A stretch of DNA of 7,486 nucleotides from an uncultured Bacilli bacterium (GCA_944333305.1 CALVKV010000160.1:1-7486), one strand, 5' to 3'; shown: positions 1-5,262, counted from the stretch's first letter. The notes: generated by a model not told the origin, from the sequence alone. Translations and numbers: made by a program.

Positions 1-207
1 AAAAAAGAAAATGATACAACATATGATAAATATAGAAAAATTGGAAGTAGAAAACAACTTAGAGCTAAACGAAATCCCGAAATAGATATGTATCAAAAAG
101 ATTTGGAAGAATATAGAAAAACTGGAAAACAAATGTATAAAGATGTATGCTCTGGAAAAATTTCTAATAAAGAATTTGCAAAATGGGTAAATGAACAAGA
201 TAAATAA
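1..207 (+). CDS. C-terminal fragment of an unrecognised protein (5' end outside window)
   Basis: Frame 1 is open from the first base and stops at TAA 205-207, giving the last 68 residues of a longer protein. The fragment is hydrophilic and strongly charged, rich in Lys, Arg, Glu and Asp, with no membrane segment. It ends in a helical stretch of the form MYKDVCSGKISNKEFAKWVN. The pattern of a basic, cysteine-less tail (RKIGSRKQLRAKR), then a long helix, then 'G-K-I-S-x-x-E-F-x-x-W' loosely recalls the C-terminal tails of DUF6076-like or zinc-ribbon proteins common in Firmicute mobile elements. That resemblance is from memory and weak; I do not assign a function. The gene converges on the leftward operon, and its stop codon sits on the edge of the shared terminator at 206-231. 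Confidence 0.7.
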   Translation, partial: KKENDTTYDKYRKIGSRKQLRAKRNPEIDMYQKDLEEYRKTGKQMYKDVCSGKISNKEFAKWVNEQDK

Positions 208-231
208 AAATAGCACTTACGTGCTATTTTT
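206..231. terminator. Bidirectional intrinsic terminator between convergent genes
   Basis: A perfect 11-bp inverted repeat, AAAAATAGCAC / GTGCTATTTTT, flanks a 4-nt TTAC loop. The A run on one side and the T run on the other give a U-tract in both directions. It lies exactly between the stop codon of the rightward gene (205-207) and the stop codon of the leftward membrane-protein gene (233-235), so it can end both transcripts. Confidence 0.85.
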
Positions 232-232
232 A

Positions 233-718
233 TTACTTGTTAATTTCAATTCTTTTTTCTATATATTTCGTTTGTTTTCTATAAGAAAACAAATATAACA
301 GCATTATTGTAATCATCAAAATTGTATTTAATATACCCATTGATAAATTCCATTTGTTAAATAGCTCTTTTATTATTCTTAGTATAATTAATAATATAAA
401 ACCTGAACAAATAGTTCTATACATATTATTAACAGTTAGCAATTGACTTATCTTTTTATCTTTTTCATTTGCTTTAATATAATCTTCATAAGGAGCATAT
501 TTAATAAATTTACATTTGATTAGAATTTTTTCTATAATAATTGATCCTATTCTACTAATTATTGAACCTGTAAAATAGTATATAAATATCATTTCAATTA
601 AATTTTCTTGAAATATATCTATTCCGACATAGTATTTAAGTAAATACGTAAAGATTAATCCAGGTAAAATAAAATTAAATATATTATATTCATCAATTTT
701 TTCAATTAATTTTTCCAT
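233..718 (-). CDS. Small multi-pass membrane protein, third gene of the MBL operon
   Basis: 161 residues, with four likely transmembrane segments at about 15-31, 42-64, 102-119 and 127-146. These are separated by a basic/charged cytoplasmic-type loop (about 65-100, containing KCKFIKYAPYEDYIKANEKDKK). Both ends are charged and there is no cleavable signal peptide. I recognise no named family. The opening 'EKIDEYNIFNFILPG' and the central 'SRIGSIIIE...KFIKYAPYEDYI' look like conserved family motifs rather than random hydrophobic sequence. The ATG at 718 is preceded by AGGAG about 9 nt upstream, and the first 13 bases overlap the end of the preceding gene, so translation is probably coupled. A small membrane protein in last place with two soluble partners fits a membrane-acting effector or anchor of a conflict system. 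That role is inference; no catalytic motif is visible. Confidence 0.8.
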   Translation of the reverse strand: MEKLIEKIDEYNIFNFILPGLIFTYLLKYYVGIDIFQENLIEMIFIYYFTGSIISRIGSIIIEKILIKCKFIKYAPYEDYIKANEKDKKISQLLTVNNMYRTICSGFILLIILRIIKELFNKWNLSMGILNTILMITIMLLYLFSYRKQTKYIEKRIEINK

Positions 719-1173
719 ACTTGATTTCTCCTAAATATTTTGTTTAGTAGTTCTTCTAAATCTAATTTTCTATTTCTATATAAGCGTATTTCTTCAAATG
801 TAATTTCAAAATCAAATCCATACTCTTCTCCGTAATATGTTTTTGTTTCTTCTCCATCGATCGGTGTATAGATCCTTTTATCTTTTAATAGTTTAATACT
901 TGAAAAATGTTTTGTATAGCATGAAATAATTAAAACGTTCTTTTCTTTTATTTCTTTATAGTGCATCTCTAAAAACTTATTTGTAGTATTATTATGTCCT
1001 ATTATTAAAAATAAATCTATGTCTGTATATGGCATGCTTTTTAATACTATTACATTCTCATCTGAATTTTTAGTATCTACGAAAGTGTATATATGGAAAA
1101 CATCATATATATACTTTCGTCTACTATCAATTTCTTGTTCTGTAATATTATTTTTACAAATCAAATATGTCAT
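706..1173 (-). CDS. Small alpha/beta protein with possible caspase/CHAT-like His-Cys pair, second gene of MBL operon
   Basis: 155 residues, soluble, with no signal peptide or membrane segment. Predicted strands alternate with helices. The most striking part is strand 'DLFLIIGH' ending in His60, then a short helix, then strand 'NVLIISC' ending in Cys85. In caspase- and CHAT-type (clan CD) peptidases a strand ending in His-Gly and the next core strand ending in Cys carry the catalytic dyad, so a degenerate or minimal clan CD fold is one reading. Against it, the usual Gly after His is Asn here, the His-Cys spacing is short, and the protein is small. A Rossmann-like nucleotide-binding or TIR-like fold is an alternative. 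The start at 1173 has AAAGGA upstream, inside the 3' end of the MBL gene, which it overlaps by 20 bases; it also overlaps the next gene by 13. Function unassigned. Confidence 0.78.
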   Translation of the reverse strand: MTYLICKNNITEQEIDSRRKYIYDVFHIYTFVDTKNSDENVIVLKSMPYTDIDLFLIIGHNNTTNKFLEMHYKEIKEKNVLIISCYTKHFSSIKLLKDKRIYTPIDGEETKTYYGEEYGFDFEITFEEIRLYRNRKLDLEELLNKIFRRNQVWKN

Positions 1174-2032
1174 TTAATGTTCCTTTACTACTGCTATTAA
1201 GACTTCTGCTATTATTATCTAAAGAAAGCATACCATCATCTTTAGTATTCATAACTTTATAGCCTTTTGTATCTAATTTATCTGAACCCCCATTTGAATT
1301 TCCTGTATTATCTGAAATAATATATGTTTCATCAGGTTTATCCTCTAGCTCTTCAAATATCTTTTCGGCAATTTCTTTTTTTCCGTGATGAGATAATTGA
1401 ATAATTTCAAAGTCATCTAAATTTTCTTTCATAATGGATTCAAAACTAGAGTCTCCTGTTAATAATATATATTTATTACCCAATTTAACTTTTGCATGTA
1501 TACTTGTAGCATTTGTTATAGTTTCTCCGTCTATTGTATCTCCTTCTGTAGTATCTAGTCCTTTTGCTGCTGCATCTAGTATGTAATCTTTTCCTGGTCC
1601 AGATATTTCTATTTCGTCCGTAATATTTTTATGAACAAATGCATCATGTAGATTATTTCCACTTAGTTGTTTTATATTGTCATACATATCAGTTATCTGT
1701 CTTTTTATAGATTCTCTGTTTTTTCTTTTATCATCTATTTTTTCAAGAAGTTCATCTACATATTTTAATAACAATACTGTTGTAATTTCTGATACTTTTT
1801 CTTTTTCTATTAATACAGGTATTCCCTTAAAATGATCATCATCATTGTGCGACAACACTATTTTTACCTTTTCATATCCTTTTTCTTTCATATAATTCAT
1901 TACATAATTTGCATAATCTTCACATCCGCAATCATATAACACTAATTCTCTTCCGTCATCGAGAATAAAGCAATCTCCATTATTTGCATTTTTATCTTCA
2001 CATTGTTGTGAACTTAATACTTTTACTTTCAT
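1154..2032 (-). CDS. ComEC-like metallo-beta-lactamase-fold hydrolase, first gene of operon
   Basis: 292 residues carrying the motif series of the soluble ComEC/Rec2-type MBL domain. 'NNGDCFIL' is at about 17-24 and 'LVLYDCG' at 30-36. The metal motif 'SHNDDDH' at 61-67 is HxDxDH, the usual ComEC-branch form of HxHxDH. 'NATSIHAKV' is at about 174-182, 'YILLTGD' at 188-194, and 'LSHHG' at 213-217. Ligands His62, Asp64, Asp66, His67, Asp194 and His215/216 are all present, so it should be a metal-dependent hydrolase, probably of phosphodiester or nucleotide substrates as in relatives; the substrate is unknown. A charged helical insertion lies at about 80-170 and the tail is Ser/Asn-rich. There is no signal peptide or membrane domain, so this is not a DNA-uptake ComEC. 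AGGAGG at 2045-2040 sets the ATG. Translation of the two downstream genes appears coupled, and transcription must pass the leader terminator at 2051-2076. Confidence 0.92.
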   Translation of the reverse strand: MKVKVLSSQQCEDKNANNGDCFILDDGRELVLYDCGCEDYANYVMNYMKEKGYEKVKIVLSHNDDDHFKGIPVLIEKEKVSEITTVLLLKYVDELLEKIDDKRKNRESIKRQITDMYDNIKQLSGNNLHDAFVHKNITDEIEISGPGKDYILDAAAKGLDTTEGDTIDGETITNATSIHAKVKLGNKYILLTGDSSFESIMKENLDDFEIIQLSHHGKKEIAEKIFEELEDKPDETYIISDNTGNSNGGSDKLDTKGYKVMNTKDDGMLSLDNNSRSLNSSSKGTLNDIFDL

Positions 2033-2050
2033 CTTTTTTCCTCCTAAAAT

Positions 2051-2076
2051 AAAAAATAGTCTTAATTTCTTAAGAC
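2051..2076 (-). terminator. Intrinsic terminator in the leader of the MBL operon (candidate attenuator)
   Basis: Read leftward, GTCTTAA and TTAAGAC form a perfect 7-bp stem with a GAAA tetraloop (2076-2059), followed directly by TATTTTTT and more T-rich sequence. Only about 13 nt separate it from the AGGAGG of the MBL gene, which leaves no room for a promoter between them. Every transcript of the operon must therefore read through this hairpin, which makes it a conditional terminator rather than a simple end of an upstream gene. Confidence 0.8.
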
Positions 2077-2080
2077 CATC

Positions 2081-2116
2081 TTATTCTAGTTGTTTCATTA
2101 TAATATAACAAAACAT
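2081..2116 (-). CDS. 11-codon leader peptide ORF upstream of MBL operon
   Basis: ATG 2116-2114 is preceded by a near-perfect Shine-Dalgarno AAAGGAGG (2130-2123) with a 6-nt gap. It encodes MFCYIIMKQLE and stops at TAA 2083-2081, only 4 nt before the first base of the terminator stem at 2076. A ribosome stalled on the last codons or at the stop would cover the upstream arm of that stem and allow read-through. This is the layout of ribosome-mediated attenuation known from antibiotic-resistance and amino-acid operons. The peptide has no run of one amino acid pointing to an amino-acid signal; it is hydrophobic and aromatic at its start. The ribosome binding site sits in the loop of a small hairpin (TGGTTC 2139-2134 with GGACCA 2124-2119, one G-U pair). 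A type I toxin is less likely at this length. Confidence 0.6.
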   Translation of the reverse strand: MFCYIIMKQLE

Positions 2117-2151
2117 TTTGGTCCTCCTTTCCAGAACCAGACAAATGTTTC

Positions 2152-2178
2152 GTATTTACAAATACAACAAATTGTATT
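2152..2178. promoter_or_regulatory. Overlapping operator-like dyads on the small-RNA promoter
   Basis: GTATTTACAAATAC (2152-2165) is a perfect 14-bp palindrome covering the -35 box. AATACAA (2161-2167) and TTGTATT (2172-2178) form a second dyad in the spacer, reusing the same AATAC half-site. Three alternating half-sites within 27 bp on a promoter look like a repressor binding region. The repressor is not in the window. Confidence 0.45.
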
Positions 2179-2183
2179 ATAAT
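2155..2183 (+). promoter_or_regulatory. Sigma-A type promoter for a rightward small RNA
   Basis: The -35 box TTTACA (2155-2160; 5 of 6 to consensus) and -10 box TATAAT (2178-2183; 6 of 6) are separated by exactly 17 bp. A start is expected near 2190. The -10 lies inside the palindrome ATTATAAT (2176-2183), so weak transcription in the opposite direction is possible, but no leftward -35 matches. Confidence 0.6.
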
Positions 2184-2229
2184 ATAAATGTATGTATGAT
2201 CTGGGGAGATTAATATATACATTTATATT
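2181..2229. repeat. Long imperfect palindrome with GGGG/CCCC centre
   Basis: Arms 2181-2202 and 2207-2229 pair over 22 positions. The outer nine pairs (AATATAAAT/ATTTATATT) are perfect. The inner thirteen include two G-U pairs and one bulged A (2212). The loop is GGGG (2203-2206). It overlaps the end of the -10 box, so the rightward RNA would contain only the inner 13 pairs, while any leftward read-through from the ATPase gene would contain the full hairpin with a CCCC loop. Confidence 0.8.
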
Positions 2230-2257
2230 GGACCAACATTCGCTTGGTTCTTTTTTT
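2190..2257 (+). ncRNA. Candidate small RNA of about 68 nt
   Basis: A good promoter (2155-2183) predicts a start near 2190 and a classic intrinsic terminator ends the RNA near 2257. The RNA would consist of a 13-pair hairpin (2190-2220) displaying a GGGG loop, a short A/U linker, and the terminator hairpin with loop CATTCGC. There is no convincing coding potential: no ATG has an adequate ribosome binding site and the frames are very short. It lies between the divergent leader of the MBL operon and the convergent end of the ATPase gene. Its 3' segment TTGGTTC (2244-2250) can pair over 7 positions (one G-U) with GGACCAA in the leftward leader transcript (2124-2118), between the Shine-Dalgarno and ATG of the leader peptide. 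CATT (2237-2240) can also pair with the adjoining AATG. Regulation of that leader is inferred. Confidence 0.5.
2230..2257 (+). terminator. Intrinsic terminator of the small RNA
   Basis: GGACCAA (2230-2236) pairs with TTGGTTC (2244-2250) through seven pairs including one G-U, with a 7-nt loop CATTCGC. Seven T residues (2251-2257) and further T-rich sequence follow. It functions only in the rightward direction. Confidence 0.82.
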
Positions 2258-2302
2258 ATTTTTTATTTTATTTAAACTTCTTTAACGACTTGTTTATAAA
2301 AG

Positions 2303-3607
2303 TCAATTATTAAAGTTTTCTAAGAAAATTTTTATTTGTTCAGTATTTGGATGTACAGATATCTTTCTGCTTTTATATAAATTAGCTACAGAAGCATCTC
2401 CCTTAACTCTTTCTCCATCTATTTTTAAATCTATCAATTTATCAATTTTAATGTCATCATAATCACTATTTAAAATAAATATTGAATCCTGTTTAAATAT
2501 TTTTTTGTTGTATTTATTTGAAATATCAAAAATCTCTGGACTTAAAGTTGTAAAAATAATTTGCGAATTGTTTTTTGACATTTCACCAAATAATCTAATT
2601 ATTAACCCTACTAAATCCTTATGTAAATTTTGTTCTATTTCATCAACTATCAAAATTCCATTTTTATCTATGATTTTATTAACATTTCTTATTGTATTTA
2701 AAAACCTTTCTGTACCAGTTGATAACATGTTTCTTGTAATTTTACTTCCATCTTTAAGTATAAATAACAATTCTTCATATTTATTATCTGTATCAATCAT
2801 TACATCTTTAATCTTAGGATCAACAACTCTAACTAATGTTCTTACTGTGTCTGGTGATTTTTTATACCAATCTATAAACTTTAATTTTTCAGGATTATGT
2901 TCTTCAGATGTAGATATATTAGCAGAATTTTCAATATAATGTGTTACAAATGTTTTAGTAAATTTGTATTTTCTTTCAAGTTCCTCTTTTTTTGTATTAT
3001 CTATATCTGCTATATTTTTAAAATATCTATTTATATAATACACTTGTCCTTCTTTAGCATCATTAATATCAATTATTGTTTCTACTTTATCTTTATATTT
3101 TTTTCTATATCCTAAATATTCTTTTTCTATTCTTTTCTTTATTCCATTTAATTCTAAATTATATGTATAATATCCGCTTAGTTCTTCTTTTTTATCTATT
3201 ATATACATTTCAACTTTAAAAACCGTATTTTCATTTTTTCTTCTTTGATTTTGGAAAGAAATATCTATAGAAGAATTAACATCATTAAAAAAATCATACA
3301 TTAACTTTCGATTTTCAGGACTAGGATCTTTATCTATTAATTCTTGAATGTATTTAAACTTATCCTCAGTATCAAACTGGCAAATTGGAGTAGTTAAAAT
3401 ATTTCCAATTAAATTAATTGCTGTTAAAATACTTGTCTTTCCACTTGCATTTCCGCCGATTATTCCTATAATTTTGTTTATATATATTCCATCTTCAATT
3501 TTTGCTACTGATGAATTTTCTTCTTTATTTCTACTTCTAGAAATAAAATCTAACTCTATGGGTGCTGATATTCCCAAAAAATTATCTAAATATATACTTG
3601 TAAACAT
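2303..3607 (-). CDS. ABC/AAA_15-family ATPase, abortive-infection or OLD-like type
   Basis: 434 residues. It opens with the typical 'FTSIYLDNFLGI' strand of RecF/SMC-like AAA_15 proteins. Walker A GGNASGKT is at 51-58, an ABC-type signature 'LSTGTERF' at 295-302, and Walker B 'GILIVDEIEQNLH' at 317-329 (Asp322, Glu323). The expected switch-histidine segment reads 'IIFTTLSPEIFD' (350-361), with Leu355 where relatives usually have His. A long charged insertion (about 80-290) separates Walker A from the signature, as in other single-chain ATPases of this class. No TOPRIM, HNH or PD-(D/E)XK motif is visible and no RloB-like partner follows, so the effector is unclear. The ATG at 3607 has AAGAAGG close upstream and a strong promoter at 3660-3632. 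No clear leftward terminator follows the TGA stop, so its transcript may run into the MBL leader 270 bp on. Anti-phage function is inferred from family and context. Confidence 0.9.
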   Translation of the reverse strand: MFTSIYLDNFLGISAPIELDFISRSRNKEENSSVAKIEDGIYINKIIGIIGGNASGKTSILTAINLIGNILTTPICQFDTEDKFKYIQELIDKDPSPENRKLMYDFFNDVNSSIDISFQNQRRKNENTVFKVEMYIIDKKEELSGYYTYNLELNGIKKRIEKEYLGYRKKYKDKVETIIDINDAKEGQVYYINRYFKNIADIDNTKKEELERKYKFTKTFVTHYIENSANISTSEEHNPEKLKFIDWYKKSPDTVRTLVRVVDPKIKDVMIDTDNKYEELLFILKDGSKITRNMLSTGTERFLNTIRNVNKIIDKNGILIVDEIEQNLHKDLVGLIIRLFGEMSKNNSQIIFTTLSPEIFDISNKYNKKIFKQDSIFILNSDYDDIKIDKLIDLKIDGERVKGDASVANLYKSRKISVHPNTEQIKIFLENFNN

Positions 3608-3631
3608 ATTTACCTTCTTTCTATGTTAATA

Positions 3632-3660
3632 GTTATATCATAAAAAAATATTTTTGTCAA
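3632..3660 (-). promoter_or_regulatory. Strong promoter of the ATPase gene
   Basis: Read leftward, TTGACA (3660-3655) is followed by a 17-bp spacer and TATAAC (3637-3632), with TG placed one base before it as an extended -10. This predicts a start near 3625 and a leader of only about 20 nt before the ATG at 3607. Confidence 0.8.
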
Positions 3661-3663
3661 GTT

Positions 3664-3684
3664 TTATTAGTTTTTTTCTAATAA
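3664..3684. repeat. Short inverted repeat between divergent promoters
   Basis: TTATTAG (3664-3670) and CTAATAA (3678-3684) flank seven T residues, just upstream of the ATPase -35 box and between it and the integrase promoter. It could be an operator for the divergent pair. In sequence this A+T-rich the match may also be chance. Confidence 0.3.
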
Positions 3685-3750
3685 CTTTATGTATTTTGTT
3701 ATATTTTTATATTTGATTTTGTCATTTTATTAGAAATCTTGTAATATATA

Positions 3751-3779
3751 TTGACATTCGTTATCATTTATTATATGAT
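3751..3779 (+). promoter_or_regulatory. Integrase promoter
   Basis: A consensus -35 TTGACA (3751-3756), a 17-bp spacer and -10 TATGAT (3774-3779; 5 of 6) predict a start near 3786 and a 5' leader of about 63 nt before the integrase ATG at 3849. Confidence 0.75.
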
Positions 3780-3804
3780 TTATATTGTTAACATATATAT
3801 ACAT

Positions 3805-3840
3805 CCTCTCCCACCCATAGGTATGCCTGAAAGGAGGTGA
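3805..3840 (+). promoter_or_regulatory. Integrase leader: very strong ribosome binding site with possible self-pairing
   Basis: AAAGGAGGTGA (3830-3840) is an unusually complete Shine-Dalgarno. It lies 8 nt before ATG 3849 and decides that start over the in-frame GTG at 3837, which is inside the Shine-Dalgarno itself. The C-rich patch CCTCT (3805-3809) can pair with GGAGG (3833-3837, one G-U pair), enclosing a small AGG/CCT stem, so the site could be partly hidden. A five-codon ORF, ATG 3823 to TGA 3840 (MPERR), runs through the Shine-Dalgarno and uses tandem AGG codons. Confidence 0.45.
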
Positions 3841-3848
3841 AAAAGGTA

Positions 3849-5039
3849 ATGGCTGGGAGTATTGAAAAAAGAGGAAAAGATAGTTACAGGTTAGTATGTA
3901 CAAATGGCTATGACTTAAATGGAAATATAATTAAGCATACAAAAACAATACACGGAACTAAAAAAGATGCTCAAATAGAACTTGCTAAATTTGTTGCTGA
4001 TGTTCAAAACGGTCTTGTAATTGAAGGAAAATCTCTTAAATTTTCTGAATTCACTGAAATATGGAAAAGAGATTATGGTTCAAAAGAACTTGCACCTTCA
4101 ACATATAAAAGATATTGCAGAATGTTAGAAACAAGAATTCTTCCCTACTTTGGACATTTCTATATTAACAAAATTAAACCTACAGATATTATGCAGTTTT
4201 ATGATTTATTAAGTAGAGATACACAATTAGTTAGGAAGAAAAGTAACAATGGTAAGAAAACATTAAAACCTTTATCTGGTAAGACAATATTAGAGCATCA
4301 TAGACTACTTCGTGCAATGCTACACAAAGCTATATATTGGCAATTGATTGTATCTAATCCAGCAGAAAGAGTTCAACCACCTAAAGCAATGAAACCTAAA
4401 AGAAGATATTATGATGATGAACAATGTAAAATACTACTAGAAAATCTAACAGAACTTGGTGAAGAACAAATTAAATACAAAGTTGCAATCATCTTAACAA
4501 TATTTACTGGTGTAAGACTTGGTGAACTTATGGGATTAGAATGGCAAGATGTAGATTTTAAAACTGGCATAGTAAGTATAAATCGTTCTAGTCAATATTT
4601 GGCAGACAAAGGAGTATTTACTAAGACACCTAAAACAGAAAGTTCTATCAGAGAAGTAGCAATTCCTGATTTCGTCGTTTCTTTGCTTGAAGAATATAAG
4701 TTATGGTATGATGAACAAAAATCGTTATATGGCGAATTATGGATGAATTCTAATAGGTTATTTGTACAAGCTGATGGCAAACCTATGCACCCTTCTACAA
4801 TTAGCAAATGGTTTGTAAAATATGTAGCACAAATAGGACTACCTGTAATTAACTTCCACGGATTAAGACACACAAATGCTACACTTTTAATATCGCAAAA
4901 TATTGATGTAGCAGTTGTAGCAGCAAGATTAGGTCATGCACAAATTACAACAACATATAATTTCTATGTACATCCTATTATTTCTCATAATAGAATTGCA
5001 GGAAATGTATTACAAAACTTGTTACTACAAAAAAACTAG
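3849..5039 (+). CDS. int: Tyrosine recombinase (site-specific integrase) of an integrative element
   Basis: 396 residues with the three-part layout of phage/ICE integrases. A basic N-terminal arm-DNA-binding domain spans about 1-55 (GSIEKRGKDSYRLV...). A SAM-like core-binding domain spans about 62-170 (KFSEFTEIWKRDY...). The catalytic domain runs from about 185. The active-site residues are all present: Arg223 in 'TGVRLGEL', Lys262 in 'KTPKTESSIR', His337 and Arg340 in 'HGLRHT', His363 in 'LGHA', and the nucleophile Tyr373 in 'NFYVHP'. Length is typical, so the enzyme should be active for integration and excision at its att site. The likely target is the 3' end of tRNA-fMet, a fragment of which lies 270 bp downstream between paired arm-type repeats. 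The start at 3849 is chosen for its Shine-Dalgarno; the GTG at 3837 lies within that site. No excisionase gene is visible here. Confidence 0.96.
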   Translation: MAGSIEKRGKDSYRLVCTNGYDLNGNIIKHTKTIHGTKKDAQIELAKFVADVQNGLVIEGKSLKFSEFTEIWKRDYGSKELAPSTYKRYCRMLETRILPYFGHFYINKIKPTDIMQFYDLLSRDTQLVRKKSNNGKKTLKPLSGKTILEHHRLLRAMLHKAIYWQLIVSNPAERVQPPKAMKPKRRYYDDEQCKILLENLTELGEEQIKYKVAIILTIFTGVRLGELMGLEWQDVDFKTGIVSINRSSQYLADKGVFTKTPKTESSIREVAIPDFVVSLLEEYKLWYDEQKSLYGELWMNSNRLFVQADGKPMHPSTISKWFVKYVAQIGLPVINFHGLRHTNATLLISQNIDVAVVAARLGHAQITTTYNFYVHPIISHNRIAGNVLQNLLLQKN

Positions 5040-5100
5040 TCTAAAATCTTTTTTCAAATTTCACTAAAGTGATTTAAAAAGTCATTAAATTTTTCACGAT

Positions 5101-5154
5101 AAAAAAAGTAAAAGACTACTAAATATAAAATTAGGTTTCCCATAGTCTTTTACT
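5101..5154 (-). terminator. Leftward intrinsic terminator downstream of integrase
   Basis: AGTAAAAGACTA (5107-5118) and TAGTCTTTTACT (5143-5154) form a perfect 12-bp inverted repeat. Its 24-nt loop contains a further CTAA/TTAG mini-stem (5119-5122 with 5131-5134). The run of A at 5101-5107 becomes a U-tract only for leftward transcripts, so it blocks transcription entering from the att/tRNA side and would protect the integrase from antisense reading. On the + strand no T run follows, though it may still stabilise the integrase mRNA end. Confidence 0.65.
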
Positions 5155-5193
5155 GAAAATTTATTAGAAATATCAATAGTTTTTGAGGATTTC

Positions 5194-5212
5194 TTCCCCA
5201 ACTTTTCCCCAA
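5194..5212 (+). repeat. Left arm-type repeats of the att region
   Basis: TTCCCCAA occurs at 5194-5201 and again at 5205-5212, in direct orientation and 11 bp apart, so both copies face the same side of the helix. Located between the integrase and the tRNA fragment, they fit binding sites for the integrase N-terminal arm domain. Confidence 0.5.
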
Positions 5213-5220
5213 TTCTACAT

Positions 5221-5245
5221 AATAATGCCATTTTTAAGCATTATT
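5221..5245. repeat. Inverted repeat in the left att arm
   Basis: AATAATGC (5221-5228) and GCATTATT (5238-5245) form a perfect 8-bp stem around a 9-nt A/T-rich loop. No U-tract follows on either strand, so a protein-binding or accessory-factor site in the att arm is more likely than a terminator. Confidence 0.4.
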
Positions 5246-5262
5246 GTAAACTGATTGGAGAA

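Noticed and set aside
1832..1852. Second His of the MBL metal motif replaced by Asp (SHNDDDH), read as an inactivating change.
   Set aside because: HxDxDH is the normal form in the ComEC-like branch, and all other ligands are present.
2097..2125. Leftward promoter for the MBL operon with -10 TATAAT at 2102-2097.
   Set aside because: The -10 is perfect but the -35 position (AGGACC at 17 bp) matches poorly and the box lies within the leader ORF. Transcription may instead come from the ATPase promoter or the palindromic -10 near 2176-2183. Left undecided.
2145..2213. A + strand ORF of 22 codons across the small-RNA promoter.
   Set aside because: It has no Shine-Dalgarno, spans promoter and dyads, and most of it lies upstream of the predicted transcript start.
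2287..2304. GACTT/AAGTC hairpin at the 3' end of the ATPase gene as its terminator.
   Set aside because: The stem is only 5 bp with no T run on either strand.
2505..3629. Three + strand ORFs of 72-144 residues opposite the ATPase gene (2505-2939, 2897-3115, 3348-3629).
   Set aside because: They are antisense to a gene with complete Walker motifs, have no ribosome binding sites worth noting, and have low-complexity hydrophobic translations typical of reversed A+T-rich coding DNA.
3837..3848. GTG at 3837 as the integrase start, adding four residues.
   Set aside because: That GTG is part of the Shine-Dalgarno AAAGGAGGTGA; ATG 3849 is correctly spaced from it.
4592..4873. A 93-residue leftward ORF inside the integrase gene.
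   Set aside because: It is the reverse strand of the catalytic domain, including its active-site codons, and has no supporting signals.
3726..5171. Direct repeat TTTATTAGAAAT at 3726-3737 and 5160-5171, flanking the integrase gene.
   Set aside because: A 12-base A+T-rich match is expected several times by chance in a window of this size and composition, and neither copy is at a plausible element boundary.
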